Of a DNA stretch of 64,000 nucleotides, positions 50,744 through 64,000 are shown piece by piece; the stretch's first letter is position 1; every line of letters begins with the position of its first letter. A program made the translations under genes and the position numbers. Source of the DNA: Luteimonas yindakuii (GTDB taxonomy: Bacteria; Pseudomonadota; Gammaproteobacteria; Xanthomonadales; Xanthomonadaceae); the NCBI RefSeq assembly GCF_004803715.2, contig NZ_CP039383.2:2480001-2544000 (forward strand). The letters run 5' to 3'. Under the pieces are notes generated by a model. That model was not told where the DNA came from. It made no database searches and saw only the letters and a program-made list of their open reading frames with translations.

Positions 50744-51418
50744 CTACTCATGCCCCCACGGCGTCGGCGGCAGTTCCACCGGACGGGTCAGGTCGAACTC
50801 GACCTGGAACATGCGGCCACCGGGGCGCGAGAGTTCGTAGACGAAACGCTGGTCGGGCTCGATCTCCATCGCCCAGGTGTTGGTGACCGACGCGTTGAGA
50901 CCTTCGCGTTCGAAGGTGGCGATCGACTCCGCATCGACCGGGAATTCCTGCCGCTGCGCCGTGCCAGCGGAGGTGGTGTCACCACCGTACATCGTCACCG
51001 CGTCCTCGCTGCCGTCCTCGTGGCGATGGTCGTGCTTGAGGCGCACGCCGGTGTCGGTGCGGGTCAGCACCCAGGTGCGCGAATGGTCGTCGCCAACGTG
51101 GAACGGCACCTTGAGCTCGCGGGTCGGGTCGTCGCAGCCGCGCACATGCATCACCAGGCGCTGGCCCTCGAATGCGTCCGGCGTGGTCGGCGCGGGCTCG
51201 TTGGTGACGATGCGGCCTTCGAAAGCCTGCCCGCAGTGATGGGCGATCGCGGCCATGAACTCGTCGGCGGGCGCATTGGCGACGTCGATGCCTTCGGCCG
51301 GCGCGGTGTTGGCCGCGGAGGTCACCGGCGCATCGGTGGACGCGGTTTCACTGGAGGGAGAGCACGCGGCAAGTGCGAGTGCGACGGCGATCGAGGCGGA
51401 AAGTTTGAATGCGTTCAT
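50744..51418 (-). CDS. lipoprotein of unknown function
   Basis: The 224-aa product has a lipoprotein signal (SIAVALALAACS, Cys19), a Ser/Thr/Ala-rich linker and a domain of about 170 residues with conserved-looking HHCGQAFEGRI, HVRGC, HSRTWVLTRT and DGSEDAVTMYGGDT. No catalytic motif was recognised. It is followed by the repeat-rich stretch and preceded by a 116-bp gap after the ABC-F gene. Confidence 0.82.
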   Translation of the reverse strand: MNAFKLSASIAVALALAACSPSSETASTDAPVTSAANTAPAEGIDVANAPADEFMAAIAHHCGQAFEGRIVTNEPAPTTPDAFEGQRLVMHVRGCDDPTRELKVPFHVGDDHSRTWVLTRTDTGVRLKHDHRHEDGSEDAVTMYGGDTTSAGTAQRQEFPVDAESIATFEREGLNASVTNTWAMEIEPDQRFVYELSRPGGRMFQVEFDLTRPVELPPTPWGHE

Positions 51419-51534
51419 CCACGCACCCTACCCGCCGCCGCCGCGACGCTGCAAGCCGGGACTCCGTTACACCCCGGGCATTGCCATGCATGGTGCGCGG
51501 CTTCGGACAGCCGTTGCACCTCTCCCGCACACGG

Positions 51535-53397
<1,863 letters not shown>

Positions 53398-53595
53398 CCG
53401 CGCATTCTACCGGTCCGACCCCGGCGGCCGGTCGGCAGGTGCTCCGCCGGCCGGGTGACGCGCAGGCCGCATTCAGGACCCTGCTTCCGCCCGACACGGT
53501 TACCGCTGAAACATTTGCGCAGCGCAACAGGCGGTGCTACAGCCGGATGCAGCCCGCAAGGGCAACGTCATCCACCACCAGGGAGAGGTACCCGC
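53398..53595. promoter_or_regulatory. divergent intergenic region between the ABC-F gene and the TonB receptor
   Basis: This 198-bp gap holds a GC-rich hairpin near 53410 and an inverted repeat TTGCGC-A-GCGCAA at about 53515-53527, upstream of the receptor gene. It may be an operator, but no known motif matches. A GGGAGAGG ribosome binding site precedes the ATG at 53596. Confidence 0.4.
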
Positions 53596-55998
53596 ATGAC
53601 CCGTCGTCCGCTCGCAGTCGCCATCGTGTTCGCCCTCGCCAGCCCGTTCGCCCATGCCCAGCAGGCCACGCCGGCCCCGGGCGCCCCCACGCAACGCCCC
53701 ACCACGCTCGACACCCTGATCGTCACCGGCACCCGCGTCACCGACCGCACGGTGGCCGAATCGACCGCGCCGATCGACATCATCACGCCCGAGGCACTGG
53801 CCGCTACCGGCACCGTCGAGCTGGCCACGGCGCTGTCGCGCGCGGTGCCCTCGCTGAACTTCCCGCGCGCGGCGATCAACGACGGCACCGACGCCATGCG
53901 CCCGGCGCAGCTGCGCGGCCTCGCCCCCGACCACACCCTGGTGCTGGTCAACGGCAAGCGCTACCACCCCGGCGCGCTGGTCAACGTCAACGGCAGCCAG
54001 GGCCGCAGCTCGTCGCCGGTCGACCTCAATTCGATCCCGATCGCGGCGATCGAGCGGGTGGAGGTGCTGCGCGATGGCGCGTCGGCGCAGTACGGCTCGG
54101 ACGCCATCGCCGGGGTCATCAACATCGTGCTGAAGGGCTCCGGCGAGGGCGGCGCGGTCAGCCTGACCGGCGGCCAGTACAGCGCCGGCGACGGCCAGCA
54201 GGCGCAGCTGCTTGGCGACGTGGGCCTGAGGCTCGGCGATCGCGGCAAGGTGCACCTGGCCGCGCAGTTCGGCTACCAGGAGCAGACCGACCGCGCGCGC
54301 GCGTTCGCGGGCGCGCCGTCCGCGACCAATCCGCCGCTGGGCGAGGTGGTGCAGCGCTACGGCGACCCGGAAGTGGACAACGGTTCCGTGCTCTACAACG
54401 GCGAAGTCGACATCACCGACTACCTGCAGGTGTATTCCTACGGCCTGTACACCCGCCGCGAGACGCTCTCCAACGGCTTCTTCCGCCCCGCCGGCGACAC
54501 CCGCAACATTCCGTCGATCTATCCGGATGGCTTCCTGCCGCAGATCTTCAACACCTCCTCCGACATCAGCGTGTCCACCGGCCTGCGCACCTCCACCGCC
54601 GGGGGCGCCGGGATCGACCTCAGCTACACCTACGGCAGCAACGAGCTGGAGTTCGACATCCTCAACACGCTCAACCGCAGCCTCGGGCCGTCGTCGCCGA
54701 CGCGCTTCTACGCCGGTGCGCTGGAGCTCGACCAGCACGTGCTGAACCTCGACCTCAACCGCAAACTCGACTGGGGCCTGGCGTATCCGGTCACCCTGTC
54801 CTACGGCGCCGAATGGCGCGGCGAGGAATACACCATCGGCCCCGGCGAGCCGGCGTCCTACATCAACGGCGGCGTGCTGCTGCCGAACGGGCAGCCGGCG
54901 CCCTCAGGCGCGCAGGTGTTCCCGGGCTTCCGCGCATCCGACAGCGGCAGCTTCGACCGCCACAGCTATTCGTTCTACGCCGGGCTCGAGGGCGACATCA
55001 CCGAGAAGTTCTCGGCCGGCATCGCCGCGCGCCACGAGTCCTACAGCGACTTCGGCGACACCACCACCGGCAAGGTCACCGCGCGCTATGCATTCAACGA
55101 TGCGATCGCGCTGCGCGGCACGGTGTCCACCGGCTTCCATGCGCCATCGCTCGCGCAGCAGTACTACCAGACCACTTCGACCAACTTCATCGGCGGCATC
55201 CCGTTCGACCTGGTCACCTTCCGCGTCACCAACCCGGCCGGCATCGCGCTGGGTGCCGAACCGCTGCAGGCCGAAACCTCGGAGAACCTCAGCCTGGGCC
55301 TGGTGCTGACCCCGGCCGAGCGCCTGTACGTGACCATCGACGCCTACCGCATCAAGCTCGAGGACCGCATCACCCTGTCGGAAAACCTCAACAGCACCGC
55401 GGTGCGCAACTGGCTCAACACGAATGGCTTTCCGGATGTCGCCGGCGGCCGCTACTTCACCAATGCACTCGACACCACCACCACCGGCATCGACGTGGTC
55501 GGCACCTACGGCTGGGAGCTCGCCGCCAGCACGCTCGACCTGATGCTGGGCTACAACTACAACAAGACCGAGATCGACCGGGTGACACCGAACCCGGCGG
55601 CGCTGGAGGCGATCGACCCCACCGCGCTGCGTTTCGGGCGGGTCGAACTCGGCCGGTTCGAGGTGGGCGCGCCGCGTGACAAGGCCATGCTCAACAGCGT
55701 GTGGACGGTGGGCGGCCTGAGCCTGTCCGCGACCGCCACCCGCTATGGCGAATTCACCATCAACAACGCCTCGCCGGCACTCGACCAGACCTTCAGCGCG
55801 AAGTGGCTGCTCGACCTCGCGGCGACGTACCGCGTCGACAGCTGGGAATTCACCGTCGGCGGCGACAACGTGCTCAACGAGTATCCGGACCAGGTGCTGG
55901 CGGCCAACTCCACCTCGGGCCAGCTGATCTACCCTTCGCAGAGCCCGTTCGGCTTCAACGGCGCCTACGTCTACGGCCGTATCGCCTACCGCTGGTAA
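53596..55998 (+). CDS. TonB-dependent outer-membrane receptor
   Basis: The 800-aa product has a signal peptide (to ...AHAQ), a TonB box-like LDTLIVTGTR segment, a plug domain (AMRPAQLRGLAPDHTLVLVN, SSSPVDLNSIPIAAIERVEV, YGSDAIAGVINIVLKG) and a 22-strand barrel ending in an aromatic C-terminus (RIAYRW). It is typical of the iron-siderophore or vitamin-type receptors that xanthomonads have in large numbers. The ligand cannot be named. The frame is open another 2.2 kb upstream, but that part is antisense to the ABC-F gene and not coding. Confidence 0.93.
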   Translation: MTRRPLAVAIVFALASPFAHAQQATPAPGAPTQRPTTLDTLIVTGTRVTDRTVAESTAPIDIITPEALAATGTVELATALSRAVPSLNFPRAAINDGTDAMRPAQLRGLAPDHTLVLVNGKRYHPGALVNVNGSQGRSSSPVDLNSIPIAAIERVEVLRDGASAQYGSDAIAGVINIVLKGSGEGGAVSLTGGQYSAGDGQQAQLLGDVGLRLGDRGKVHLAAQFGYQEQTDRARAFAGAPSATNPPLGEVVQRYGDPEVDNGSVLYNGEVDITDYLQVYSYGLYTRRETLSNGFFRPAGDTRNIPSIYPDGFLPQIFNTSSDISVSTGLRTSTAGGAGIDLSYTYGSNELEFDILNTLNRSLGPSSPTRFYAGALELDQHVLNLDLNRKLDWGLAYPVTLSYGAEWRGEEYTIGPGEPASYINGGVLLPNGQPAPSGAQVFPGFRASDSGSFDRHSYSFYAGLEGDITEKFSAGIAARHESYSDFGDTTTGKVTARYAFNDAIALRGTVSTGFHAPSLAQQYYQTTSTNFIGGIPFDLVTFRVTNPAGIALGAEPLQAETSENLSLGLVLTPAERLYVTIDAYRIKLEDRITLSENLNSTAVRNWLNTNGFPDVAGGRYFTNALDTTTTGIDVVGTYGWELAASTLDLMLGYNYNKTEIDRVTPNPAALEAIDPTALRFGRVELGRFEVGAPRDKAMLNSVWTVGGLSLSATATRYGEFTINNASPALDQTFSAKWLLDLAATYRVDSWEFTVGGDNVLNEYPDQVLAANSTSGQLIYPSQSPFGFNGAYVYGRIAYRW

Positions 55999-56157
55999 TC
56001 ACGCGCGGTGTAGCGCCAACGTCGCGGCACCCGGCGTCATCCGGGTGTCGCGACCGCTGTGCCAGACTCGCAATGCCTGCAGATGATCCGCTCGCGTGCG
56101 AATGCGCGCGAGGCGCGCCCGACCCGCCCGCGAACCGTATGACCGGGACGCCCACCG

Positions 56158-57903
56158 ATGCCGCACGACATCTCGCTGATCTCGATCCTGTGCGTGGGGT
56201 TCGTACTGGCCTTCGTGCTGGGGCTGGCCGCGCAGCGGCTGCGGATGTCACCGATCGTGGGCTACCTGCTGGCCGGCATCATCGCCGGCCCGTTCACTCC
56301 CGGCTTCGTCGCCGACCAGGAACTCGCACCGCAGGTCGCCGAACTCGGGGTGATCCTGCTGATGTTCGGCGTCGGCCTGCATTTCTCGCTGCGTGAGCTG
56401 ATGTCGGTGCGCGCCATCGCACTACCGGGCGCGGTGGTGCAGATCGCGGTGGCCACCGCGATGGGCTGGGGGCTGGCGCGGCTGCTCGGCTGGTCGCATG
56501 CGGCGGGCCTGGTGTTCGGGCTGGCGCTGTCGGTGGCGAGCACCGTGGTGCTGCTGCGCGCGCTGGAGGAACGGCGCCTGCTCGACACCGTGCGCGGCCA
56601 TATCGCGGTGGGCTGGTTGATCGTCGAGGACCTGGCGATGGTGCTGGCGCTGGTGCTGTTGCCACCGGTGGCGGCGGCGCTGGAAGGCACCGCCAGCGGC
56701 CTCGGCGGGACCGGTGTCGGCATCAGCCTGCTGGTCACGTTGGGCAAGGTCGGCGCCTTCATCGCGGTGATGCTGCTGGTCGGCCGCCGGGTGATGCCCT
56801 GGGTGCTGGGCCGGGTGGCCGGCACCGGCTCGCGCGAGCTGTTCACCCTGTGCGTGCTGGCGGTGGCGATGGGGGTGGCGTTCGGCGCCTCCGAATTCTT
56901 CGGGGTGTCGTTCGCGCTGGGCGCGTTCTTCGCCGGCATGCTGCTCAACGAAAGCGAGTTCGGCCACAAGGCGGCCAACGATTCGCTGCCGATGCGCGAT
57001 GCGTTCGCGGTGCTGTTCTTCGTGTCGGTGGGGATGCTGTTCGACCCGCGCATCGTCGTCGAGCAGCCGCTGGAGGTGCTGGCGACCTTCCTGATCATCG
57101 TGGTCGGCAAGTCGCTGGCGGCCTGGGGCATCGTGCGCGCGTTCGGCAAGCCGAACTCCACCGCGCTGACGATCTCCGCGAGCCTGGCGCAGATCGGCGA
57201 GTTCTCCTTCATCCTCGCCGGGCTCGGGCTGACGCTTGGCGTGCTGCCGCCGGGAGGACAGGACCTGATCCTCGCCGGCGCGCTGCTGTCGATCATGTGC
57301 AATCCGCTGGTGTTCGCCCTGCTCGACCGCTGGCAGGCGCGAGAGGATGCACGCGCCGCCGCGCTGGCGCCGAGCCCGGAACTACCACCCCCGCTGGTGA
57401 TCGCCGATCACGCGATCCTGGTGGGGTTCGGCCGCGTCGGCAGCCATCTGGCCGGGCTGCTGCGCGAGCGCGGCGTACCGCTGGTGATCGTGGAAGAGGA
57501 TGGTGAACTGGTCGCGCGTTCGCGCGATGCCGGCTTCCTCACCGTGCGCGGCAACGTTGCCGCCGAAGCGGTGCTGGCCGAAGCACGGCCCGAGCTGGCG
57601 AAGATGGCGATCTTCGCGATCCCGCATGTGCTCGAGGCCGGCGAGACCATCGCCCGCATGCGCCAGGCCAATCCGGCGCTGAGCATCCTGGCGCGCGCGC
57701 ACAGCGAGGGCGAGGTCCGCCATCTGCTCGAACGCGGCGCCGATGCCGCGGTGCTGGCCGAGCGCGAGCTCGCGTATTCGCTGTCGGAAATGGTGATGGC
57801 GACACCGCCGTTCCGCGCGTTGCGCGACCAGCCGCGCGTCATCGCGCCGGCAACGGGTGACGCCAAGCCGGTGCCCGACCCGGACACCGCCTCGGCAGCC
57901 TGA
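56158..57903 (+). CDS. Kef/YbaL-type monovalent cation:proton antiporter
   Basis: The 581-aa protein is a CPA2-family antiporter with 12 or so membrane helices (residues 5-385) and a C-terminal RCK/TrkA-N domain (about 405-540) whose NAD-binding loop is ILVGFGRVGSHLAGLL. The conserved SPIVGYLLAGIIAGPFTPGF start and the length match YbaL and related Kef proteins, which export K+ or Na+ in exchange for protons. The substrate ion is inferred from family only. Confidence 0.92.
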   Translation: MPHDISLISILCVGFVLAFVLGLAAQRLRMSPIVGYLLAGIIAGPFTPGFVADQELAPQVAELGVILLMFGVGLHFSLRELMSVRAIALPGAVVQIAVATAMGWGLARLLGWSHAAGLVFGLALSVASTVVLLRALEERRLLDTVRGHIAVGWLIVEDLAMVLALVLLPPVAAALEGTASGLGGTGVGISLLVTLGKVGAFIAVMLLVGRRVMPWVLGRVAGTGSRELFTLCVLAVAMGVAFGASEFFGVSFALGAFFAGMLLNESEFGHKAANDSLPMRDAFAVLFFVSVGMLFDPRIVVEQPLEVLATFLIIVVGKSLAAWGIVRAFGKPNSTALTISASLAQIGEFSFILAGLGLTLGVLPPGGQDLILAGALLSIMCNPLVFALLDRWQAREDARAAALAPSPELPPPLVIADHAILVGFGRVGSHLAGLLRERGVPLVIVEEDGELVARSRDAGFLTVRGNVAAEAVLAEARPELAKMAIFAIPHVLEAGETIARMRQANPALSILARAHSEGEVRHLLERGADAAVLAERELAYSLSEMVMATPPFRALRDQPRVIAPATGDAKPVPDPDTASAA

Positions 57904-57964
57904 GGGTCCAAGACGCACTCGCGAAGACCCGGTCCCGGGTGCGGACAGCTTTGCGACGTGCCGG

Positions 57965-58879
57965 TCAGGCCTGCTGGCGTGCAAACCCCGGACGCAACAA
58001 CGCATCCAGCCGCGGATGGCGGAATTCGAAGCCGGTGTCCAGCAGCCGCCGCGGCAGCACGCGCTGGCCGTCGAGCAGCAGGGTCGACATCTCGCCCAGG
58101 GCCAGCCGCAGGACACCTGCCGGCACCGTGGCCCAGGCGGGGCGGTGCACGGCACCGGCGAGGACGCGGGTGAACTCGCGGTTGCTGACCGGCGCCGGCG
58201 CGGTCAGGTTCACCGGTCCCGCGAGTGCCGGACGGCCGGTCTGCTGGTCGAGGAGCTCCAGCACCGCACGCACCCAGTCCTCGCGGGAAATCCAGCTCAG
58301 CACCTGCTCGCCACTGCCGAGGCGGCCACCCGCACCGAGCCGGAACACCGGCAGCAACCGGCGCAACATGCCCCCGGCGGGATCGAGCACCACGCCAGTG
58401 CGCAGCAGCACCACCGGCACGTCCAGTGTCACCGCCTCCAGGGCGGCGCGCTCCCAGTGCGCGCACAGCGCGTGCACGAACTCCGGATGCGCAGCGCTGT
58501 CCTCCACCAGTTCGCGGTCCGCGGGCTGGCGCCCGTACCAGCCGACCGCGGAGCCACTGAGCAGCAGCCGGGGCCGCGTCCGTGCACGGCGGATCCAGTC
58601 GACCACGCTGCGCGTCGGCTCAAGACGGCTGTCGAACAGCACCTGCTTGCGTGCATCACTCCAGCGGCCATCGGCAATGCCGGCGCCGGCGAGGTTCACC
58701 ACCACGTCGAAACAGTCGGATGCGTGCAATCCGTCATAGCCGCGCACGTCGACGCCTCCAGGTGCCACGACGGCGCGCGGATCGCGCGACAGCCATGTCG
58801 GCGCGGCACCCTGCCCAAGCAGCGCGCCGCTCAGCGCGCGGCCCAGGAAGCCGCTGCCTCCGGTGATGAGGATGCGCAT
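57965..58879 (-). CDS. TIGR01777-family NAD-dependent epimerase/dehydratase-like protein
   Basis: The 304-aa product starts MRILITGGSGFLGRALSGAL, a Rossmann GxxGxxG motif, and contains GWYG (SAVGWYGR), both typical of the TIGR01777 group of the SDR superfamily. A C-terminal DUF1731-like region (LRLALGEMSTLLLDGQRVLP) closes it. The substrate is unknown. The start at 58879 follows a GAGG-like site; upstream in-frame codons are antisense noise. It is convergent with the Kef gene. Confidence 0.87.
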   Translation of the reverse strand: MRILITGGSGFLGRALSGALLGQGAAPTWLSRDPRAVVAPGGVDVRGYDGLHASDCFDVVVNLAGAGIADGRWSDARKQVLFDSRLEPTRSVVDWIRRARTRPRLLLSGSAVGWYGRQPADRELVEDSAAHPEFVHALCAHWERAALEAVTLDVPVVLLRTGVVLDPAGGMLRRLLPVFRLGAGGRLGSGEQVLSWISREDWVRAVLELLDQQTGRPALAGPVNLTAPAPVSNREFTRVLAGAVHRPAWATVPAGVLRLALGEMSTLLLDGQRVLPRRLLDTGFEFRHPRLDALLRPGFARQQA

Positions 58880-59049
58880 CGAAACCTCTTGCTGCGGGGA
58901 CCGACCTCGCGTCCATTCGCTTTGTGGTCCGTTCGCGCCCACTGCAACAAAGCGGCGATGAAATGCACGTCAGCGGCTGCTGACTGTTTCCACAACCACC
59001 CGCGTGGAGACCGCATGCGGCACGACGCGCGCGTGCCGCATGGATCGCA

Positions 59050-61659
<2,610 letters not shown>

Positions 61660-61787
61660 GGGCGTGTCCTCGGGAATCGTGGCCGGCGGCTGGCCGGCGA
61701 TATCCGTCAGATGCGGGCGGGTGGGGTTGATTCAAGCAGGCGACAACGGACGTCCAGGCGGATGCACTCCGGAGTCGGCGGCCGGGC

Positions 61788-61887
61788 CGGCGCGGTGTCG
61801 CAGGGCGGGACACGCCGTGAATCCGTCCATGGAGGCTTGTCGGCGCCATCCATGGCGCCGACAGTCCCGCCCCGCGACACCGCACCG
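61788..61887 (+). repeat. palindromic intergenic element, family B, copy 1
   Basis: A 100-bp element with arms CGGCGCGGTGTCGCAGGGCG at the left and CGCCCCGCGACACCGCACCG at the right (pairing apart from a few mismatches), and an inner palindrome GGCGCCATCCATGGCGCC at 61842-61859. A second short palindrome, GTCCATGGA, lies inside the left half. Confidence 0.8.
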
Positions 61888-62161
61888 TCCCTCGGGAGTT
61901 CGCGGGAGCTGCCCGAAGAGCGGAGATGCAGGAGCTCGATGAGCGTTGTCTGCGGAATCGTGGGCGACGGCCCGGTACGACATCACGGCGCGGAGACGCC
62001 GTTAATCCATGCATGACGCCAAGGCCTTGATCGCGTGCGTGGCTGATGGAGGCGCCTGCTAGCTGCGACAGAAGCACCTCTCATGTCTCAACTCGCTGCC
62101 CATCTGGAGGGGTCACCGGCTCCCCACGCACTTCCTCGCAGCCGCTGCGCTGCCGGCAGAG

Positions 62162-62263
62162 ACGGTGCGGTGTCGAGCGGCGGGACTGTCGGCGCCATGG
62201 ATGGCGCCGTCAAGCCTCCATGGACGGATTCACGGCGTGTCCCGACGGGCGATACCGCGCCGG
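62162..62263 (-). repeat. palindromic intergenic element, family B, copy 2
   Basis: This copy is inverted relative to copy 1. It shares the inner palindrome GGCGCCATGGATGGCGCC (62191-62208), the GTCAAGCCTCCATGGACGG block and the GATTCACGGCGTGTCCCG block, with arm ends GCGGTGTCG and GATACCGCGCCGG. Confidence 0.8.
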
Positions 62264-62383
62264 CTCACTACGGAGCACCATTCGCCAGCTCCACCACGCC
62301 CGCCACCACTTGGAGCAAGAACCGTCCCTCTCCAATAAGCGGCCACAAATCCACGTGGAGTGTGGGCGGCAGTTCGTCGCCGA

Positions 62384-62920
62384 TCAGCCCAGCGGCGTCG
62401 GCTGGATGATCTCCACCCAATATCCGTCCGGATCCTTGATGAAGGCGATCTCCCGCATGCGGCCGTCGGTGAGGCGCTTCTGGAACGCAACGCCGAGCTC
62501 CTCGAAGCGCGCGCAGGCCGCGACCACGTCCGGCACGCTCACGCAGATGTGACCGAAGCCGCGTGGATCGCTGTTGCCGTCGTGGTAGACCGCCCCGTCT
62601 TCGCTCTCGGTGCCGTGGTTGTGGGTGAGTTCGAGCACGCCGGGCTGCGCGGCCAGCCACTGCTTGCGCGCGACATCGTCGTCGGGGATCGCGCTCGCGT
62701 CGTCGGTCATAACGAGGAAATACAGGCTGAACTTCGCCTCGGCGAAGTCGATCCTGCGCACCAGGGTGAAGCCGAGCACGCCGGTGTAGAACTCCAGCGA
62801 CGCCCGTGGATCCTTGATCCGCAGCATCGTGTGGTTGAACACGAAGCCGCGGGTGGCGGCATCGCGCTCGCTGGCGACACCGGACACCTGTGCCAGATCG
62901 GCACGCGTGGTTACGGTCAT
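62384..62920 (-). CDS. gloA: lactoylglutathione lyase (glyoxalase I, zinc type)
   Basis: Glyoxalase I converts the methylglyoxal-glutathione adduct to S-lactoylglutathione. The 178-aa length and sequence fit the long Zn-type enzyme found in animals and some proteobacteria: DPRASLEFYTGVLGFTLV, LELTHNHGTES and NSDPRGFGHICVSVPDV. Metal ligands by alignment with the human enzyme are His30 (in place of Gln33), Glu97, His124 and Glu170. The ATG at 62920 follows GGAGCCCACC. Confidence 0.95.
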   Translation of the reverse strand: MTVTTRADLAQVSGVASERDAATRGFVFNHTMLRIKDPRASLEFYTGVLGFTLVRRIDFAEAKFSLYFLVMTDDASAIPDDDVARKQWLAAQPGVLELTHNHGTESEDGAVYHDGNSDPRGFGHICVSVPDVVAACARFEELGVAFQKRLTDGRMREIAFIKDPDGYWVEIIQPTPLG

Positions 62921-63028
62921 GGTGGGCTCCTGTCGTGAGGGGCCGGCCATTATCGGCGACGGCGCCTGCACCATTGCCTGCCGGGCCGTGCAAACAGACC
63001 CTCACGCCGCATCCGGCAGAATGTCGCG

Positions 63029-63778
63029 ATGGCTGCCGAGTCCCCCACCCGACCGCCGCCGCCGTCGATCGACAGGGCCTGGGCACTGTTCCTCGACGTG
63101 GACGGCACGCTGCTTTCCTTTGCCACCGAACCGTCGGCGGTGGTTGTCGATCCCGCGTTGCGCGACAGCCTGGAGCACGCGCATCGGCACCTCGATGGCG
63201 CACTGGCATTGATCAGTGGACGCCCACTGGCGACGCTCGACAGGCTGTTTGCACCGCTGCAACTGCCCGCCGCCGGGTTGCACGGGCTGGAGCGACGCAA
63301 TGGTGACCGGCAGTCCGCGCCGGCCGCTGCCCCGGATGCATTGCATCGCATCCGCACCGAGGCCGAAGCGCTGTCTGCACGGTTGCCGGGCACCGTGGTC
63401 GAGGACAAGGCCGTGGCGCTCGGCCTGCACTGGCGCGCGGCGCCACAGCACGGGCCGCAGCTGCGCGCCTTCGCGGAAGCGGCACTTCCGCGCCTGCCCG
63501 GCTACCGCCTGCAACCCGGCGATCATGTAGTCGAACTGCGCCCGACCGGCGCCGACAAGGGCGATGCCATCGCAGCCCTGCTCGAGCAGCCGCCATTCCG
63601 GGGACGCACGCCGGTGTTCGTCGGCGACGACCTCACCGACGAACACGGCTTCGCCGTCGTCAACGCGCGTCATGGGTTCAGCGTGCTGGTCGGCACGCGC
63701 GAGCCCAGCGCCGCCCATTACACATTGCCCGACGTCGCCGCCGTGCACGCCTGGCTGGAGGATGCCCTTCCCGCATGA
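63029..63778 (+). CDS. otsB: trehalose-6-phosphate phosphatase
   Basis: OtsB removes phosphate from trehalose-6-phosphate, the last step of trehalose synthesis. The 249-aa HAD-fold protein has motif I FLDVDGTLL (nucleophile Asp near residue 23), motif II ALISGRPL, Lys in GADKGDA, and motif IV GDDLTDE. It overlaps the next gene by 4 nt (ATGA). An osmotic or stationary-phase role is typical. Confidence 0.94.
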   Translation: MAAESPTRPPPPSIDRAWALFLDVDGTLLSFATEPSAVVVDPALRDSLEHAHRHLDGALALISGRPLATLDRLFAPLQLPAAGLHGLERRNGDRQSAPAAAPDALHRIRTEAEALSARLPGTVVEDKAVALGLHWRAAPQHGPQLRAFAEAALPRLPGYRLQPGDHVVELRPTGADKGDAIAALLEQPPFRGRTPVFVGDDLTDEHGFAVVNARHGFSVLVGTREPSAAHYTLPDVAAVHAWLEDALPA

Positions 63779-64000
63779 ACACCCCGTCCACCGCACCCTT
63801 TGCACCCGACACGGCTGCCACGCTCGACCTCGGCGTGATCGGCAACGGCAGCTTCGGCGCCCTGCTCGATTCGCGTGCGCGCGTGGTCTGGAGCTGCCTG
63901 CCGGCCTTCGATGGCGATCCCGCGTTCTGCGCACTGCTGTCGCCGCGCGAACATGACGGCGGCGATTTCGCCATCGAACTCGAGGATTTCGAACGCAGCG
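63775..64000 (+). CDS. GH15-type glycosidase, N-terminal part (cut by window edge)
   Basis: Only the first 75 codons are present. The N-terminus reads LDLGVIGNGSFGALLDSRAR followed by VVWSCLPAFDGDPAFCALLS, the start pattern of the bacterial GH15 glucoamylase/trehalase-like enzymes that sit between otsB and otsA. The 4-nt overlap with otsB indicates translational coupling. Catalytic residues are outside the window, so the substrate is unproven. Confidence 0.8.
   Translation, partial: MNTPSTAPFAPDTAATLDLGVIGNGSFGALLDSRARVVWSCLPAFDGDPAFCALLSPREHDGGDFAIELEDFERS

Larger units (their letters stand above)
61660..62383. other. 724-bp intergenic stretch with palindromic elements
   Basis: No gene is supported. 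Two family-B palindromic elements lie at 61788-61887 and 62162-62263 in opposite orientation. The 61890-62160 segment shows nothing recognisable. It separates clpB from gloA; both are on the minus strand, so the clpB promoter should lie at the left end. Confidence 0.65.

Noticed and set aside
61660..61760. A full sigma-32 promoter for clpB
   Set aside because: CTTGAA and a CCCC-containing stretch are present, but the spacing between them is much shorter than the consensus, so it is only mentioned as possible.

Overview
The window is a chromosomal segment of a high-GC gammaproteobacterium of the Xanthomonadaceae/Lysobacteraceae type (Luteimonas, Lysobacter or a close relative). This is inferred from the very high GC content, the gene orders (ccoNOQP-orf-ccoG-fixH-ccoI-ccoS; ruvC-ruvA-kup-ruvB-ybgC-tolQRAB-pal-cpoB-queE-queC; otsB followed by a GH15 enzyme) and family-typical intergenic palindromes. 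The species is not determined.

Left part (1-12.7 kb): the 5' end of a relA-type (p)ppGpp synthetase on the minus strand, a small exported protein, the RNA helicase hrpA, dps, recQ, an Lhr-type helicase and a tRNA-Lys(UUU).

Central part (12.8-33.3 kb): a low-oxygen/nitrogen-oxide respiration cluster. It holds a ten-gene cbb3 oxidase operon (structural genes ccoNOQP, assembly genes ccoG, fixH, ccoI, ccoS, a small membrane protein and a TauE/UreH-like membrane protein), an azurin, a group III truncated hemoglobin, oxygen-independent hemN, an FNR-type [4Fe-4S] regulator, nnrS, sirB2, a Cds1-like PLP enzyme, a DUF2249 protein translationally coupled to a His-repeat exported protein, a copper-type TonB receptor with a DUF2946 protein, and a three-domain copper nitrite reductase with an N-terminal cupredoxin. 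Six FNR-type boxes (TTGAT-N4-ATCAA or close) precede the transcription units. The fnr gene lies in the same operon as hemN and so probably controls itself. The predicted FNR-dependent starts of hemN and nnrS fall on their start codons, which suggests leaderless mRNAs. No NO reductase is in the window.

Right-centre part (33.3-49.1 kb): queuosine genes queC and queE, then (reading on the minus strand) yebC, ruvC, ruvA, kup, ruvB, ybgC, tolQ, tolR, tolA, tolB, pal and cpoB, preceded by aspS, a GNAT acetyltransferase, an alpha/beta hydrolase and an FmdB zinc-ribbon protein. This block covers translation, Holliday-junction processing, potassium uptake and the Tol-Pal envelope machine.

Right part (49.2-64 kb): a SIMPL-domain protein, a repeat-rich intergenic stretch, a lipoprotein, an ABC-F ATPase, a TonB-dependent receptor, a Kef-type antiporter, a sugar-nucleotide-epimerase-like protein, clpB, a second repeat-rich stretch, zinc-type glyoxalase I, trehalose-6-phosphatase otsB and the start of a GH15 glycosidase cut by the window end.

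Two families of about 100-120 bp imperfect palindromes lie in the intergenic stretches (6.0, 50.1, 50.4, 61.8 and 62.2 kb). Their arms vary in a compensating way around a conserved GCCATGGATGGC centre. No insertion sequence, prophage or CRISPR array was seen.
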